This document shows, one piece after another, positions 1 to 9,571 of a stretch of DNA of 64,000 nt. Source of the stretch: Antarcticibacterium flavum (GTDB taxonomy: Bacteria > Bacteroidota > Bacteroidia > Flavobacteriales > Flavobacteriaceae); NCBI RefSeq assembly GCF_006159205.1, contig NZ_CP040812.1, positions 1,922,001-1,986,000 of the forward strand, given 5' to 3'. The stretch's first letter is position 1, and each line of letters opens with the position of its first letter. The translations under genes were made by a program, and so were the position numbers. The notes beneath the pieces were generated by a model. That model saw only the letters and a list, made by a program, of their open reading frames with translations, ran no database searches and was not told the origin of the DNA.

Positions 1-3000
1 TGTTTCATCACGACTTTTTCGAGACCTATTTTGGAAGCGATCCATTTGATTCGCACACTGTTCAATAGGTCCACCGCCTGTGTGGGCAGTTCTCCAAAAC
101 GATCCACCAGCCTGGTCTCAAATTTCTGCAGGTCCTCTTCAGTTTGGATGCCGTTTAATTCGGTGTAGAGATTTAGCCTCTCGGTTATATTGTTGATGTA
201 ATCATCGGGGAACAGCAGTTCAAAATCGGTATCGATCTGGGTGTCTTTAACGAAGGTCTTATCTTCAATATTTGTGCTATCGCTGTAAAGCTCCTTGAAT
301 TCATTTTCCTTTAGCTCCTCAATGGCCTCATTCAGGATCTTTTGGTAGGTATCAAATCCTATTTCGTTGATAAAGCCGCTTTGCTCTCCTCCAAGAAGAT
401 CTCCGGCTCCGCGTATCTCCAGATCCTTCATCGCGATATTGAATCCGCTTCCTAGTTCGCTGAATTGTTCCAGAGCAGTGATTCGCTTACGAGCATCATC
501 TGTCATTGCAGAATATGGCGGAGTGATAAAATAGCAGAAGGCTTTTTTGTTGCTCCGGCCTACCCGGCCCCGCATTTGGTGCAGATCTGATAATCCGAAG
601 TTATTCGCATTGTTGATGAAGATAGTGTTGGCGTTTGTAACATCCAATCCGCTTTCAATAATGGTGGTAGAAACCAGCACATCGAATTCCCCATTCATAA
701 AGGAAAGCATGAGTTTCTCCAGTTTCTTCCCTTCCATTTGCCCATGGCCTACGGCCACTTTGGCATCTGGCACCAGGCGCTGTACCATCCCGGCGACTTC
801 TTTAATATTCTCGATCCTGTTATGTATAAAGAACACCTGCCCCCCACGCTGAATTTCATACATCACCGCGTCGCGAATGGTCTCTTCAGAAAATCGTATT
901 ACATGGCTCTCAATGGGATACCTGTTAGGCGGCGGAGTCGTAATTGTACTAAGATCCCTCGCAGCCATCAAACTGAATTGCAGTGTACGCGGTATTGGGG
1001 TTGCTGTTAAGGTGAGCGTATCCACGTTTTCTTTAATAGTCTTAAGCTTATCCTTTACCGCTACCCCAAACTTCTGTTCCTCATCCACGATCAACAAGCC
1101 CAAATCTTTAAATTTAACCGACTTGTTCACCAGCTGATGGGTACCAATGATGATGTCTACCTTTCCGTTCTCCAGTTCTTCCAGGGTTTGCTTCCGCTCT
1201 TTCGCTGTCCTAAATCGGTTTAAATAATCCACGGTAACAGGAAAATCCTTCAGCCGTTCTGTAAAGGTCTTGTGATGCTGAAAAGCCAGAATGGTAGTGG
1301 GTACTAAAACAGCGACCTGCTTTCCGTTATCTACCGCTTTGAAGGCAGCGCGAATGGCCACTTCTGTCTTTCCGAAGCCAACATCCCCGCATACAAGCCT
1401 GTCCATAGGCCGCTCGTTTTCCATGTCCAGTTTTACTGCTTCAGTAGCTGTGCTCTGGTCCGGTGTATCCTCATAGATAAAAGAAGCCTCAAGCTCATGT
1501 TGCAAATAACTATCAGGCCCAAAAGCAAATCCTTTTTGCAGCCTTCGCTTGGCGTATAATTCGATTAAATTGTAAGCAATATGCTTAACCCGGGCCTTGG
1601 TCTTCTGTTTTAAATTCTTCCATGCGTTGCTGCCCAGTTTATATATCTTCGGCGGTTTCCCGTCCTTTCCGTTGTATTTTGAAATTTTGTGCAGGGAGTG
1701 AATACTCAGGTATAAAATATCACGCTCCCCGTAAATAAGCTTGATCGCCTCCTGCATCTTGCCTTCCACCTCTATCTTTTGGAGTCCGCCAAATTTCCCA
1801 ATCCCGTGGTCAATATGAGTGACGTAATCCCCTACCTCAAGATTGGTAAGCTCCTTAAGAGTGATCGCCTGCTTCTTGGCATAGCCGTTCTTGAGCTGGA
1901 ATTTATGGTAGCGCTCAAAGATCTGGTGATCTGTGTAACACACCATTTTGGCCGTATCATCGATAAAACCCTGGTATATTGAAAGCACCACGGTTTGATA
2001 TTTAACCTCGCGATCCTGATCGTCAAAAATGTCGTGAAATCTTTTGGCCTGCTGCTCGCTAACGCAAAAGATGAAGTTCTTATAACCCGCCTCCTGGTTT
2101 TCAATAAGGTTGTCAATTAAAAGATCAAATTGTTTATTAAAAGATGGCTGGGGTTTGGTGTTAAAGGAAATGATCTCTTCCCCGGCAAAATCCTCTCCGG
2201 TAGTTTTTCGTTTGGTGCCCCCACCCTGCAGGATATTCTGATTTCCCAGTTCTACCAGCGCAAAATCTTTTAATTGCTTCTGAAATGTCTCTGCATTACA
2301 AAAAAGCTCTTCCGGCTCCCCGTGTTTCACTTCTCCCGGTAACTTCTGAAAAGCTTCTACTGCTTTTTCAAACAATTTATCCATTTGTGCTGAAAGCAGG
2401 TCCATATTCTTCACAAACACAACTGTGTTGGCCGAAACATACTTTAAAAAGCTTTCACGGGTTTCATTCAGCTTTTTATTTTCCACATTGGGCATAATGG
2501 AGATCTTCTTCACCTGCTCTGTAGAAAGCTGCGTCTCCACATCAAAGCTGCGGATGCTGTCTACCTCATCTCCAAAGAATTCTATCCTGTAAGGCTCATC
2601 ATTGCTGAAGGAAAAGACATCTATGATCCCTCCCCTCACTGAAAATTCGCCCGGCTCTGTGACAAAATCAACTCTTTTGAACTTGTATTCGAAGAGTATT
2701 TCGTTTACAAAATCTATGGAGAGGCTGTCATTAAGAGCAATTTTAAGGGTGCTTTTCTCCAGCTCCTTGCGCGTTACCACTTTTTCAAATAGCGCATCGG
2801 GATAGGTAACTATAAGCGCGGGTTTCTTACGGGAGTTGATCCGGTTTAAAACCTCTGCGCGTAAAAGCACATTGGCGTTATCTGTCTCCTCAATTTGATA
2901 AGGCCGTCGGTAACTTCCGGGATAGAAAAGAACATTCTTATCACCCAGCAGCTGTTCCAGGTCATTTAGATAATATGCCGCTTCTTCCTTGTCGTTAAAG

Positions 3001-3182
3001 ATGAGCAGGAATGGAGCATCAGCTTCGGCAAAAGCATTGGAAACAACAAAAGATAAAGAGGATCCCACCAGCCCTCGAAGGTGGATATTTTGGGATTTAT
3101 TTTCAGAAGAGGCAATAGATTTTTGCAGTTCCAGCTGTTGCGGGGACTGTGCGAAATTTTGGGCAATGATGGTTTTACTCAT
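1..3182 (-). CDS. mfd: Transcription-repair coupling factor Mfd, 3' end outside the window
   Basis: Mfd is a DNA translocase that removes RNA polymerase stalled at lesions and recruits UvrA. About 1060 residues are visible, and the last 60-90 residues of the TRCF C-terminal domain lie beyond position 1. The N-terminus shows the UvrB-like start of the family (HLRGLVGSS near residue 34). Walker A (GDVGFGKT) is at about residues 599-606 and the DEEQ helicase box at about 700-703. The ATG at 3180-3182 is chosen because it gives the family N-terminus and lies just downstream of a promoter-like TATCTTTG. Nothing in the visible part suggests damage. Confidence 0.96.
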   Translation of the reverse strand, partial: MSKTIIAQNFAQSPQQLELQKSIASSENKSQNIHLRGLVGSSLSFVVSNAFAEADAPFLLIFNDKEEAAYYLNDLEQLLGDKNVLFYPGSYRRPYQIEETDNANVLLRAEVLNRINSRKKPALIVTYPDALFEKVVTRKELEKSTLKIALNDSLSIDFVNEILFEYKFKRVDFVTEPGEFSVRGGIIDVFSFSNDEPYRIEFFGDEVDSIRSFDVETQLSTEQVKKISIMPNVENKKLNETRESFLKYVSANTVVFVKNMDLLSAQMDKLFEKAVEAFQKLPGEVKHGEPEELFCNAETFQKQLKDFALVELGNQNILQGGGTKRKTTGEDFAGEEIISFNTKPQPSFNKQFDLLIDNLIENQEAGYKNFIFCVSEQQAKRFHDIFDDQDREVKYQTVVLSIYQGFIDDTAKMVCYTDHQIFERYHKFQLKNGYAKKQAITLKELTNLEVGDYVTHIDHGIGKFGGLQKIEVEGKMQEAIKLIYGERDILYLSIHSLHKISKYNGKDGKPPKIYKLGSNAWKNLKQKTKARVKHIAYNLIELYAKRRLQKGFAFGPDSYLQHELEASFIYEDTPDQSTATEAVKLDMENERPMDRLVCGDVGFGKTEVAIRAAFKAVDNGKQVAVLVPTTILAFQHHKTFTERLKDFPVTVDYLNRFRTAKERKQTLEELENGKVDIIIGTHQLVNKSVKFKDLGLLIVDEEQKFGVAVKDKLKTIKENVDTLTLTATPIPRTLQFSLMAARDLSTITTPPPNRYPIESHVIRFSEETIRDAVMYEIQRGGQVFFIHNRIENIKEVAGMVQRLVPDAKVAVGHGQMEGKKLEKLMLSFMNGEFDVLVSTTIIESGLDVTNANTIFINNANNFGLSDLHQMRGRVGRSNKKAFCYFITPPYSAMTDDARKRITALEQFSELGSGFNIAMKDLEIRGAGDLLGGEQSGFINEIGFDTYQKILNEAIEELKENEFKELYSDSTNIEDKTFVKDTQIDTDFELLFPDDYINNITERLNLYTELNGIQTEEDLQKFETRLVDRFGELPTQAVDLLNSVRIKWIASKIGLEKVVMK

Positions 3183-3588
3183 TGGCGCAAAGATAATCCC
3201 TACCCTCCTGCCTCACAAAGTCATTGCGTACTTTTAACTTTTTTATAATGCTTATTAGATCCTGGGGTACATTGGTTTAGAGAAAGGGACAATAGGAGAG
3301 AATTCATAGTTCCACTTTTTTGTCATTCTGAGGAGCGCCTTTTTGCGCGACAAAGAATCTCTCGCGGGAGATAATTGGTGTGGTTTTCCAGGAATATTTG
3401 CGGGAGGAGAAGCGAGTTTGCAATTTTAAAGATAAGTGGGAAAATATGTTTTGTTTGAGTGACTGTCGTTTCTCCCTGCACCCGGAATAGGGATCCTTCA
3501 CTTCGTTCAGGATGACAAGAATGAAGTATACTCCGTGTACCTCCGTGTCTAATTCCATTTAAACTCAGTGGTTAAATCCAGCCCATAT
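3183..3588. repeat. Spacer with dispersed GTCATTCTGAG / GTCATCCTGAACGAAGTGAAGGATC repeats
   Basis: The spacer between tspO-like and mfd holds two related intergenic repeats in opposite orientation. The plus-strand one is at about 3320-3360 and contains the small hairpin GCGCCTTTTTGCGC. The minus-strand one, at about 3485-3525, reads CATCCTGAACGAAGTGAAGG. An open frame over them (3304-3558) has no protein character and translates the repeat. No gene is seen apart from the mfd promoter at the left end. Confidence 0.7.
3188..3195 (-). promoter_or_regulatory. Bacteroidota-type promoter of mfd
   Basis: On the minus strand TATCTTTG fits the TAnnTTTG -7 consensus, and a TTTG lies 20 nt further upstream, as expected for the -33 element. 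The last base of the -7 box is only 5 nt before the mfd ATG, so the transcript would be leaderless or nearly so. This is inference from spacing. Confidence 0.6.
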
Positions 3589-4389
3589 TCAACCCTCACT
3601 CTCCCCCGCCACCAGTTTATACATAGGATTCGTTTTCCTGTTCTTATGCCCATGATAACTCACATATCCAAATAGCAAAATCGCCCCACCCAACGCGGTA
3701 TAAGCAACCGCAACGTTCCCGTCTGTATGCCTGGCGTAGATCGCGATAAGAGCCCATATCCCTACAAGGGCAAATTCCCTCATATTCCTTCTGTATACAA
3801 TAAGGAAATTGATAACCACAGCAACGATCAACATTATCACCGTCCACTGGGTCTCACTAAGAATGTAGCCTCTCCAGCCAAGGCTGGTGAGATGTGCGGC
3901 CACATTGGCAATAGTGGCCACAGTGATCCAGCCGGCATAAAAACAAATAGGCCACCATACAAATGCGATGATCTTAAATGGTGCATCCCAGCGTTCCATA
4001 TTGGTACGGCGAATAATCATTATGAGGCTAAAAAGGATTATGAACATAAGAATGACAGAGAACAGGGTATTCTCGTACAACCAGGCTACCACCCAGGAGG
4101 CATTCGCCACATTTGCAATGATGAACCAGGGGCCGGTTTGGTCAATAAAGTTTGTCTCTCCCTCACTCACAAAGACCCTGTTAAGCTGAAAGTAGCAGTA
4201 GACCAGCAGGGAAACATATATCAAACCCCAGATGCTAAACGCATACCCCGCGGGGGTAAAAAGATTTTCGTAATGCTCACTTACCCCGCCAATGGTATTA
4301 TCATTCAACCGGATGGCCTGGGAATAATAGCTCACAATGATCATTAGAATAACTGAAAGAAGATTCAGGACCGAAAGGTTTCGAGTCAT
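3589..4389 (-). CDS. TspO/MBR-related tryptophan-rich membrane protein
   Basis: This is a 266-residue polytopic membrane protein with repeated Trp-rich helices. The stretch FTPAGYAFSIWGLIY at residues 44-58 matches the TspO/MBR signature. Classical TspO proteins are about 160 residues with five helices, so this belongs to the longer relatives common in Bacteroidota, with probably seven or eight helices. Known TspO proteins bind porphyrins and other hydrophobic ligands; the ligand here is unknown. It lies 16 nt downstream of pdeM on the same strand and could be read through from the repair operon, but a shared function is not implied. Confidence 0.75.
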   Translation of the reverse strand: MTRNLSVLNLLSVILMIIVSYYSQAIRLNDNTIGGVSEHYENLFTPAGYAFSIWGLIYVSLLVYCYFQLNRVFVSEGETNFIDQTGPWFIIANVANASWVVAWLYENTLFSVILMFIILFSLIMIIRRTNMERWDAPFKIIAFVWWPICFYAGWITVATIANVAAHLTSLGWRGYILSETQWTVIMLIVAVVINFLIVYRRNMREFALVGIWALIAIYARHTDGNVAVAYTALGGAILLFGYVSYHGHKNRKTNPMYKLVAGESEG

Positions 4390-4405
4390 GTTGAAGCAGG
4401 TTTAG

Positions 4406-5041
4406 TTAGTTCACTAAAAATACTTCTTTTTTTGTAATTGCGTAAACCTGGTCTCCCTCATTGGGTGAGATCCAGTAATTACCGGTAAATTCTCCAAAAG
4501 CCGGAAGGATCAACCGGTCTTCACTTTTGTAAAAACATTTTAATGGGAGCGTCTGTCTTCCCCTGCCGCGCAGCTTATAGCCCGGGTGCAAATGTCCGCA
4601 AATATTCAGGTAACCCTCCTTTTCTTCGGGATGATGAGAAAGGAAAAATTCTCCCAGGATAAGTTCCTGCTTTACTTCCACCCCAACTTCTTCATATTTC
4701 AAGGCAGAGATCACATCGTGATTCCCAACTACCAGGCTTACCTTTGCGGTGATTTCCACCAGCCAGTTCGTAAAAAGGTCCCATTCAATATTGGCGTAGC
4801 TATGAAAAAGATCTCCCAGGAAAACTACATTCTCCGGATTGAAAAAATCAATAACTTCTGAAAGTCGGCGAAAATTTTCAGCAATAGCACCGGCGGGCAC
4901 TGCGCTGCCGTATTTTCTGAAATGCGAGATCTTCCCAAGGTGCACATCGCTTATAAGCAGCATATCCCGCTCCGGCCAGTACAACGCACCGGAGGGATGG
5001 AATAAAAATTTTTGCTGAAGAATTTGAACGGATTTTACCAC
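4406..5041 (-). CDS. pdeM: Ligase-associated DNA damage response endonuclease PdeM
   Basis: This calcineurin-like metallophosphoesterase has 211 residues. The metal-binding motifs are in family order: DVHLGK (32-37), GDLFHS (76-81), GNHD (106-109) and GHLHPG (149-154). In the ligase-associated cluster the COG1407 phosphoesterase follows the Lhr-like helicase, as it does here with a 9-nt gap. A role in processing damaged DNA ends is known for the family context, while the exact substrate is not established by sequence. The start ATG at 5041 is consistent with the family N-terminus. Confidence 0.9.
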   Translation of the reverse strand: MVKSVQILQQKFLFHPSGALYWPERDMLLISDVHLGKISHFRKYGSAVPAGAIAENFRRLSEVIDFFNPENVVFLGDLFHSYANIEWDLFTNWLVEITAKVSLVVGNHDVISALKYEEVGVEVKQELILGEFFLSHHPEEKEGYLNICGHLHPGYKLRGRGRQTLPLKCFYKSEDRLILPAFGEFTGNYWISPNEGDQVYAITKKEVFLVN

Positions 5042-5050
5042 GCTGCAAAT

Positions 5051-7538
5051 TTAATCCTTTTCCAGTTGTTCCAGCATACGTTTTATCCTGTCTTCTATTT
5101 TTTCTGAAGATAATTTCTCCCGGAGCCTGTCTGTAATTATCGGAAATGCAAACGGAGTGGGCTTCTCACAAGCTTTCCACACGGTTTGCTGATTGGCGAT
5201 CCTCTCCAATGCCAACCGCAGCCTCCCCTCTTCCAGCTGATGTTCAAAGGTTTCCCGGTATGATTGCAGGAACAGCAGATTATCCGGCTCATAATCCCGA
5301 AATACGCTGAAGAGTAGCTGAGAATTGGATTGCAGGTGTTTTGTTTTTATCATTTTATTTGGATAACCGGTAAATACCATTCCTGCTATCACGGCAATAT
5401 CACGGAATTTCCTGCGGGCCATTTCAGTGGAATTCAAACTTTTCTGAAGGTCATCCATCAGGAATTCCGCAGTAAAAAGATCATTATCCAGCACCTGCTG
5501 CATATCAAATTCCAGGTCGCTCAGGAGTTCAAATCCGTAGTCATTAAACGCGAGGGTAAAGGAGATGGGCTGCAGCAAGCTTATCCTGTAGGCAAATAAA
5601 CTCGCAAGGGCCTCGTGCACAAATCGGCCTTCAAAAGGATAGAAGATCGCGTGAAAACCTTCCCGGGTCTTAAAAGTTTCGATCAAAAATTCCCCTTTCC
5701 CGGGGATGATGGATTCTTTTTGCTGCCTGTCAAAAATTGGCTTTAGCGCCTTAAGTTCCCTGGATCTTCTTATTGTAGTTGTAGTTCCTGCATTCACACT
5801 GGCCTTTGCCTCGTACATCTCCTCCCGCAGCAATTCACTCATTTGGGCAGAAAAGGTCATCCTGCCACCCTGCCAGCTGGGAACCTTGGAGTTCTTCTTC
5901 GGGGACTTTCTCACCAACACCTGCATATTCTTTATGCGCACCAGCTCCAGGTTCCTACCGGCAAAGGTGAAGCTGTCCCCGGGATTGAGCTTGGAAACAA
6001 ACCACTCCTCGATACTGCCCAGGTAGCCACCGGTAATGAATTTCACCGTAAGCATCGCGTCACTTACTATAGTTCCGATTTGTAGCCGGTGCCGCATCGC
6101 CACTCCGCGGTCATTTACCCTGAATTTTCCATCCTCCTCGATCTCTACTTTTTTATACTCGTCATAGGCCTGCAGACTCTGACTCCCCTTTGTAATGAAA
6201 TTCAGGATCCAGCGCCACTGGTCTTCGTTGATATCCCTGAAGCAGAAAGTCGATTTCACTTCCGGATAGATATCTGCCGGAAAGAATCCGTTGGAAACTG
6301 CAAGGGTGGTTAAATACTGCACCAGCACATCAAAGCTGAGCAGATAGGGAATCCGGTCTTCCACCACGGTCTCCTTCACCGCTTTTTGCAGGGCAGAGGC
6401 TTCTATGAGTTCAATGGCGTGGGTGGGTAAAAAATAGATCACACTTTCCTTCCCGGGCTGGTGCCCACTACGCCCGGCCCGCTGAATGAACCTGGCGACG
6501 CCCTTGGGTCCTCCAATCTGGATGATGGTTTCCACGGGTGCAAAATCTACCCCCAGATCGAGGCTGGAGGTACAAACCACGGCTTTGAGGCTCTCATTCC
6601 GAATCGCCTGCTCTACCCAAAGCCGGGTTTCCTTGTTTATGCTCCCGTGGTGCATTGCCAGCTCCCCGGCAAATTCAGGATATTTATGGATAAGCTTTTG
6701 AAACCAGAGCTCGCATTGCGAGCGGGTATTGGTGAAGAGTAGCGTTGTTCTCGATGCTTTTATAATCGGCACCACCTCATCAATCAGGTGCATACCCAAA
6801 TGCCCCCGCCAGGGAAATTTCTCCATTTTCTCCGGAATGATGGACTTGACAGTGATCTTCTTATTGAGGTTGGCCCGTATCAATTCAGAATTCTCAAAAG
6901 CCTCAGATCCCGGCCCCAGCAATACTTCCCGTGCCTCCTGTAGATTCCCTATGGTGGCCGATATTCCCCAGATCTTCATCTTTGGTGAAACGGTCTTAAG
7001 CCGTGACAGCGCCAGCTCCACCTGCACCCCGCGTTTTGTGCCCAGCAGCTCATGCCACTCATCAATAACTATAGCATTGAGGTCTTTAAAGTTTTTATCA
7101 TAATCTTTGGAAGCCAGCAGCAGTTGCAGACTTTCAGGCGTGGTGATCAATAGGTCCGGCATTGATTTTCTTTGAGATGCACGTTCCTTCATCGAGGTAT
7201 CCCCGGTTCGTATCCCCACAGTTAGATTTGTTCCCATTTCCTCTGCAAACCGACTAGCCGCCTGCTCAATTTCCACAGAAAGAGCGCGCAGCGGGGTGAT
7301 CCAGATTGCCTTTAGTCCCTTTTTTGTTTTCGTTTTATAATCTGGATTCTGTCTTATATAATCCAGCACGATCGGAATCCATAAGGCATAGGTCTTCCCG
7401 CTCCCGGTGGGTGCATTCAACAAACCATTCTTCCCCTTCAAAAAAGCATCCCCAGGTTTGCTTTTGAAAAGCAAAGGGCTTCCAGGACTGGTTCAAGAAC
7501 CAGTCATTGGCTAATTTTAAAAGTTCTGGTTTGTTCAT
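5051..7538 (-). pseudogene. Ligase-associated DEXH-box helicase (Lhr-like), frameshifted near its N-terminus
   Basis: Read as one gene this is an 828-residue Lhr-like SF2 helicase. The N-terminus (MNKPELLKLANDWF) starts at ATG 7536-7538 and runs 29 residues to QKQTW. The rest (DAFLKGKNGLL onward) is in another frame. One surplus G in the GGGG run at 7450-7453 accounts for the break. After repair, Walker A (APTGSGKT) falls near residues 42-49 and DEWH near 159-162, with RAGRSGH as motif VI. All downstream motifs are intact, so the lesion is either very recent or a sequencing error. An internal ATG at 7474 could start an 807-residue product that keeps Walker A but loses the Q-motif region. Confidence 0.88.
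7450..7453 (-). other. Frameshift site in helicase (extra G in a G run)
   Basis: Reading TGGGGAT as TGGGAT joins QKQTW to DAFLKG in a single frame. The site is a homopolymer, the classic place for indel sequencing errors or slippage. Confidence 0.8.
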
Positions 7539-7631
7539 TAAGTTTAAAATCCTTTTTTTGCTTTGCGAACTTTGCGCTAACCTTTGCGATCTTTGCGTGA
7601 AACCTTTTCCACGCAAAGCGCGCTAAGAACC
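7539..7631. repeat. CTTTGCG-type intergenic repeat flanking the intron, helicase side
   Basis: On the minus strand this is a run of CTTTGCG/CGCAAAG words with about 9-10 nt spacing (7555-7622). The related words GCAGAGAGCGCAAAGA occur twice (9492-9507 and 9512-9527) on the other side of the intron. Joining the two flanks restores one continuous repeat tract, so the intron was inserted into a pre-existing intergenic repeat between ligase and helicase. Confidence 0.7.
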
Positions 7632-7635
7632 CGCC

Positions 7636-7708
7636 GAGTAGGCAAAGGGGAGTTTCACCCCTAAGCCTCTCACAGAACCGTACGTGACAGTCTCCCGTCA
7701 TACGGCTC
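7636..7708 (-). ncRNA. Group II intron domains V and VI
   Basis: Domain V is a 34-nt hairpin (7675-7708): GAGCCGT pairs with ACGGTTC, a short asymmetric bulge follows, and TGACGG pairs with CTGTCA closed by a GAGA tetraloop of GNRA type. Domain VI (7636-7671) pairs GAGAGGC with GCCT-A-CTC, leaving A7639 bulged as the lariat branch point. Domain V starts 17 nt after the maturase stop, as is usual when the ORF sits in domain IV. Confidence 0.92.
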
Positions 7709-7725
7709 GTGTTATTCTTTATAAA

Positions 7726-8964
7726 TCAACAGTAACCAGTTTGCCAATGATAAAACAGGTTGGGTTTTAACTGTTTTATCTGTTTGAGCTTAATGATAGA
7801 TTTTCCGGTGTTGATCTTGTATTTGTTTTTCATCCACTTGATCAGTCGTGAATCTACCTTTATTAGTGAGCGTCTTAGTTTATTTTTGCTGTATTTACTG
7901 TAATAGTTTATCCAACCTATAAGTTTCATATTGAGACTTTTGGCTATGTCCATTATATCCAACGTTGTGTTGTTCCATAACTTATTATCTCTAATAATCT
8001 CTCTAATCCGCTTTTGATTGGATTGACTGATTTCTGCTGTGAAGGCAGTATAAATTTGACCATCAAATTTTCCTATTCTCGCTCCTGGCTGATAGCTAAA
8101 GCCCAGAAATTCAAATTTGACCGTCTCGTGTTTTTCCTTCCGCTTGTAATCCTTACAGTAAGCGATGCGTGTTTTGGATTCGTTGACCTGTAGCTTTACT
8201 TCAGTCAGTCTTTGTTTGACTGCCTCAAGTACCATTTCCGCTTCTTCCTTGCTGTTGCAATGGATGACGATGTCATCTGCATACCTAACAAAGTTTACCT
8301 GAGGGTAGTGTTTGCTCAGCCACATATCAAGGGAGAAGTGTAGATACAGATTGGCAAGCAAAGGACTTATCACACCTCCCTGAGGTGTTCCTTTTCCTTC
8401 TTTTTGTTGCAGGGTGCCATCCTTCTTCTGGACAGGCATCTTTAACCATCTCTCTACATACAGTTTCACCCATTTTTCGTCCATAACGTGTTGGGTCGCT
8501 TTTAGCACCAACTCGTGATCCATTTCATCAAAGAACTTACTGATGTCCATATCTATCACCCAGTCCTGCTTGAAGCAGTTCTGCCTGACCTGTTCAACGG
8601 CATCGTGTGCACTCTTTAGTGGCCTGTAACCATACGAGTTGTCATGAAAGAGCCGGTCTATCCGCTTTTCCATATAATCCTTCAACACCTGTTGGGCTAT
8701 TCTATCCTTAAGGGTTGGGATTCCTAATTTGCGCACCTTGCCGTCCTTTTTAGGTATCTCTACTTCTCGGACAGCCTGAGGGTGGTAACTGCCAGAGGCT
8801 AATCGGTTCCAGATAACGTAGAGATTGCGCTCAGTTTGTTTATCAAACTCAACCCAGCTCTGGTTGTCTATCCCAACGGCTTTACCCCCTTTTTTCACCT
8901 TGCGGTAAGCTTTCACCACCTGTGAAAACTCAATTGGTACTGTTTTCTTTACGTGTACATTCAT
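7726..8964 (-). CDS. ltrA: Group II intron reverse transcriptase/maturase
   Basis: This 412-residue intron-encoded protein promotes splicing and retrohoming of its own intron. RT motifs are clear: DMDISKFFDEM (138-148), TPQGGVISPLLAN (193-205) and the catalytic YADD (228-231). The C-terminal X/maturase region includes LIGWINYYSKY. No HNH endonuclease motif follows, so mobility would rely on another primer such as nascent strands. The ORF lies wholly in intron domain IV. The ATG at 8964 is preceded by a purine-rich AAAAGGGATGA. The reading frame is intact, so the intron may be active. Confidence 0.95.
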   Translation of the reverse strand: MNVHVKKTVPIEFSQVVKAYRKVKKGGKAVGIDNQSWVEFDKQTERNLYVIWNRLASGSYHPQAVREVEIPKKDGKVRKLGIPTLKDRIAQQVLKDYMEKRIDRLFHDNSYGYRPLKSAHDAVEQVRQNCFKQDWVIDMDISKFFDEMDHELVLKATQHVMDEKWVKLYVERWLKMPVQKKDGTLQQKEGKGTPQGGVISPLLANLYLHFSLDMWLSKHYPQVNFVRYADDIVIHCNSKEEAEMVLEAVKQRLTEVKLQVNESKTRIAYCKDYKRKEKHETVKFEFLGFSYQPGARIGKFDGQIYTAFTAEISQSNQKRIREIIRDNKLWNNTTLDIMDIAKSLNMKLIGWINYYSKYSKNKLRRSLIKVDSRLIKWMKNKYKINTGKSIIKLKQIKQLKPNLFYHWQTGYC

Positions 8965-9489
8965 TTGTTAATCATCCCTTTTTATCGGTTGTAGTAGTGA
9001 ACATTCAACTGAATAACCCGAACCCTTCGCTCCTTCCTGCTTTCACAGGACATCATCACTACTATGGTTCGGTCCGACTTCCGTTTCCCTGCTCTTCACA
9101 GTTCCCTGAAACGGAGATCCCGAGTTCCGTAATAAAGCCCGGATATAAGTCATGTCGCCTGTATAACGGTGGGCACACGGCCAGTAAATCAGGTTTCCGC
9201 CGTGCTTATCTCTGCATCCTCAGCATAATGCGATTTTGCCACACAACTATGCGATTTCGTTACTTCATCAGCGATTTATTTTCATTCATCTCTTATATCC
9301 ATACCTGATGGATTTATTCCACCTTTCCCCTGAACGTTCACCACAGCGGCCTTACGGCTTTTGCAGCACAGGGTGGTTTGGCAACCCCGCCTGCACAGCG
9401 TTGCCGATACTTCGTTCTTATTGCTAAGAGTTGTATCATCTTTATTACAGCATGTTAAAGAACTTCAGCCGTCTTTAACTTCACGGCAC
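8965..9489 (-). ncRNA. 5' structural RNA of the group II intron (domains I-III)
   Basis: No protein frame is convincing in these 525 nt. Position and length agree with domains I to III of a group II ribozyme upstream of the maturase ORF. Exon-binding sites could not be assigned by eye. Confidence 0.75.
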
Positions 9490-9571
9490 AAGCAGAGAGC
9501 GCAAAGATCCCGCAGAGAGCGCAAAGAAAATTTCTCTGTTGTTAATACACTACTAATAAAAACTCTAAACC
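9490..9571. repeat. Intergenic repeat flanking the intron, ligase side
   Basis: This contains two direct copies of GCAGAGAGCGCAAAGA (9492-9507 and 9512-9527) and then AT-rich sequence up to the ligase stop. It is the other half of the CTTTGCG repeat tract interrupted by the intron. Confidence 0.65.

Larger units (their letters stand above)
7632..9489 (-). mobile_element. Complete group II intron carrying a reverse transcriptase
   Basis: The 5' end is set at the GTGCCG on the minus strand (position 9489), matching the GUGYG-like start of group II introns. About 525 nt of structural RNA (domains I-III) precede the maturase gene. Domain V (7675-7708) and domain VI with a bulged branch-point A (7639) follow it. 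The 3' boundary is placed about 8 nt past the branch A, at about 7632, and is uncertain by a few bases. The total is about 1.86 kb. It lies in the same orientation as the repair operon, so splicing would restore the polycistronic mRNA. Confidence 0.9.

Noticed and set aside
3304-3558. Short minus-strand open frame containing VILNEVKDP
   Set aside because: This wording is a translation of a dispersed intergenic repeat, not a gene.
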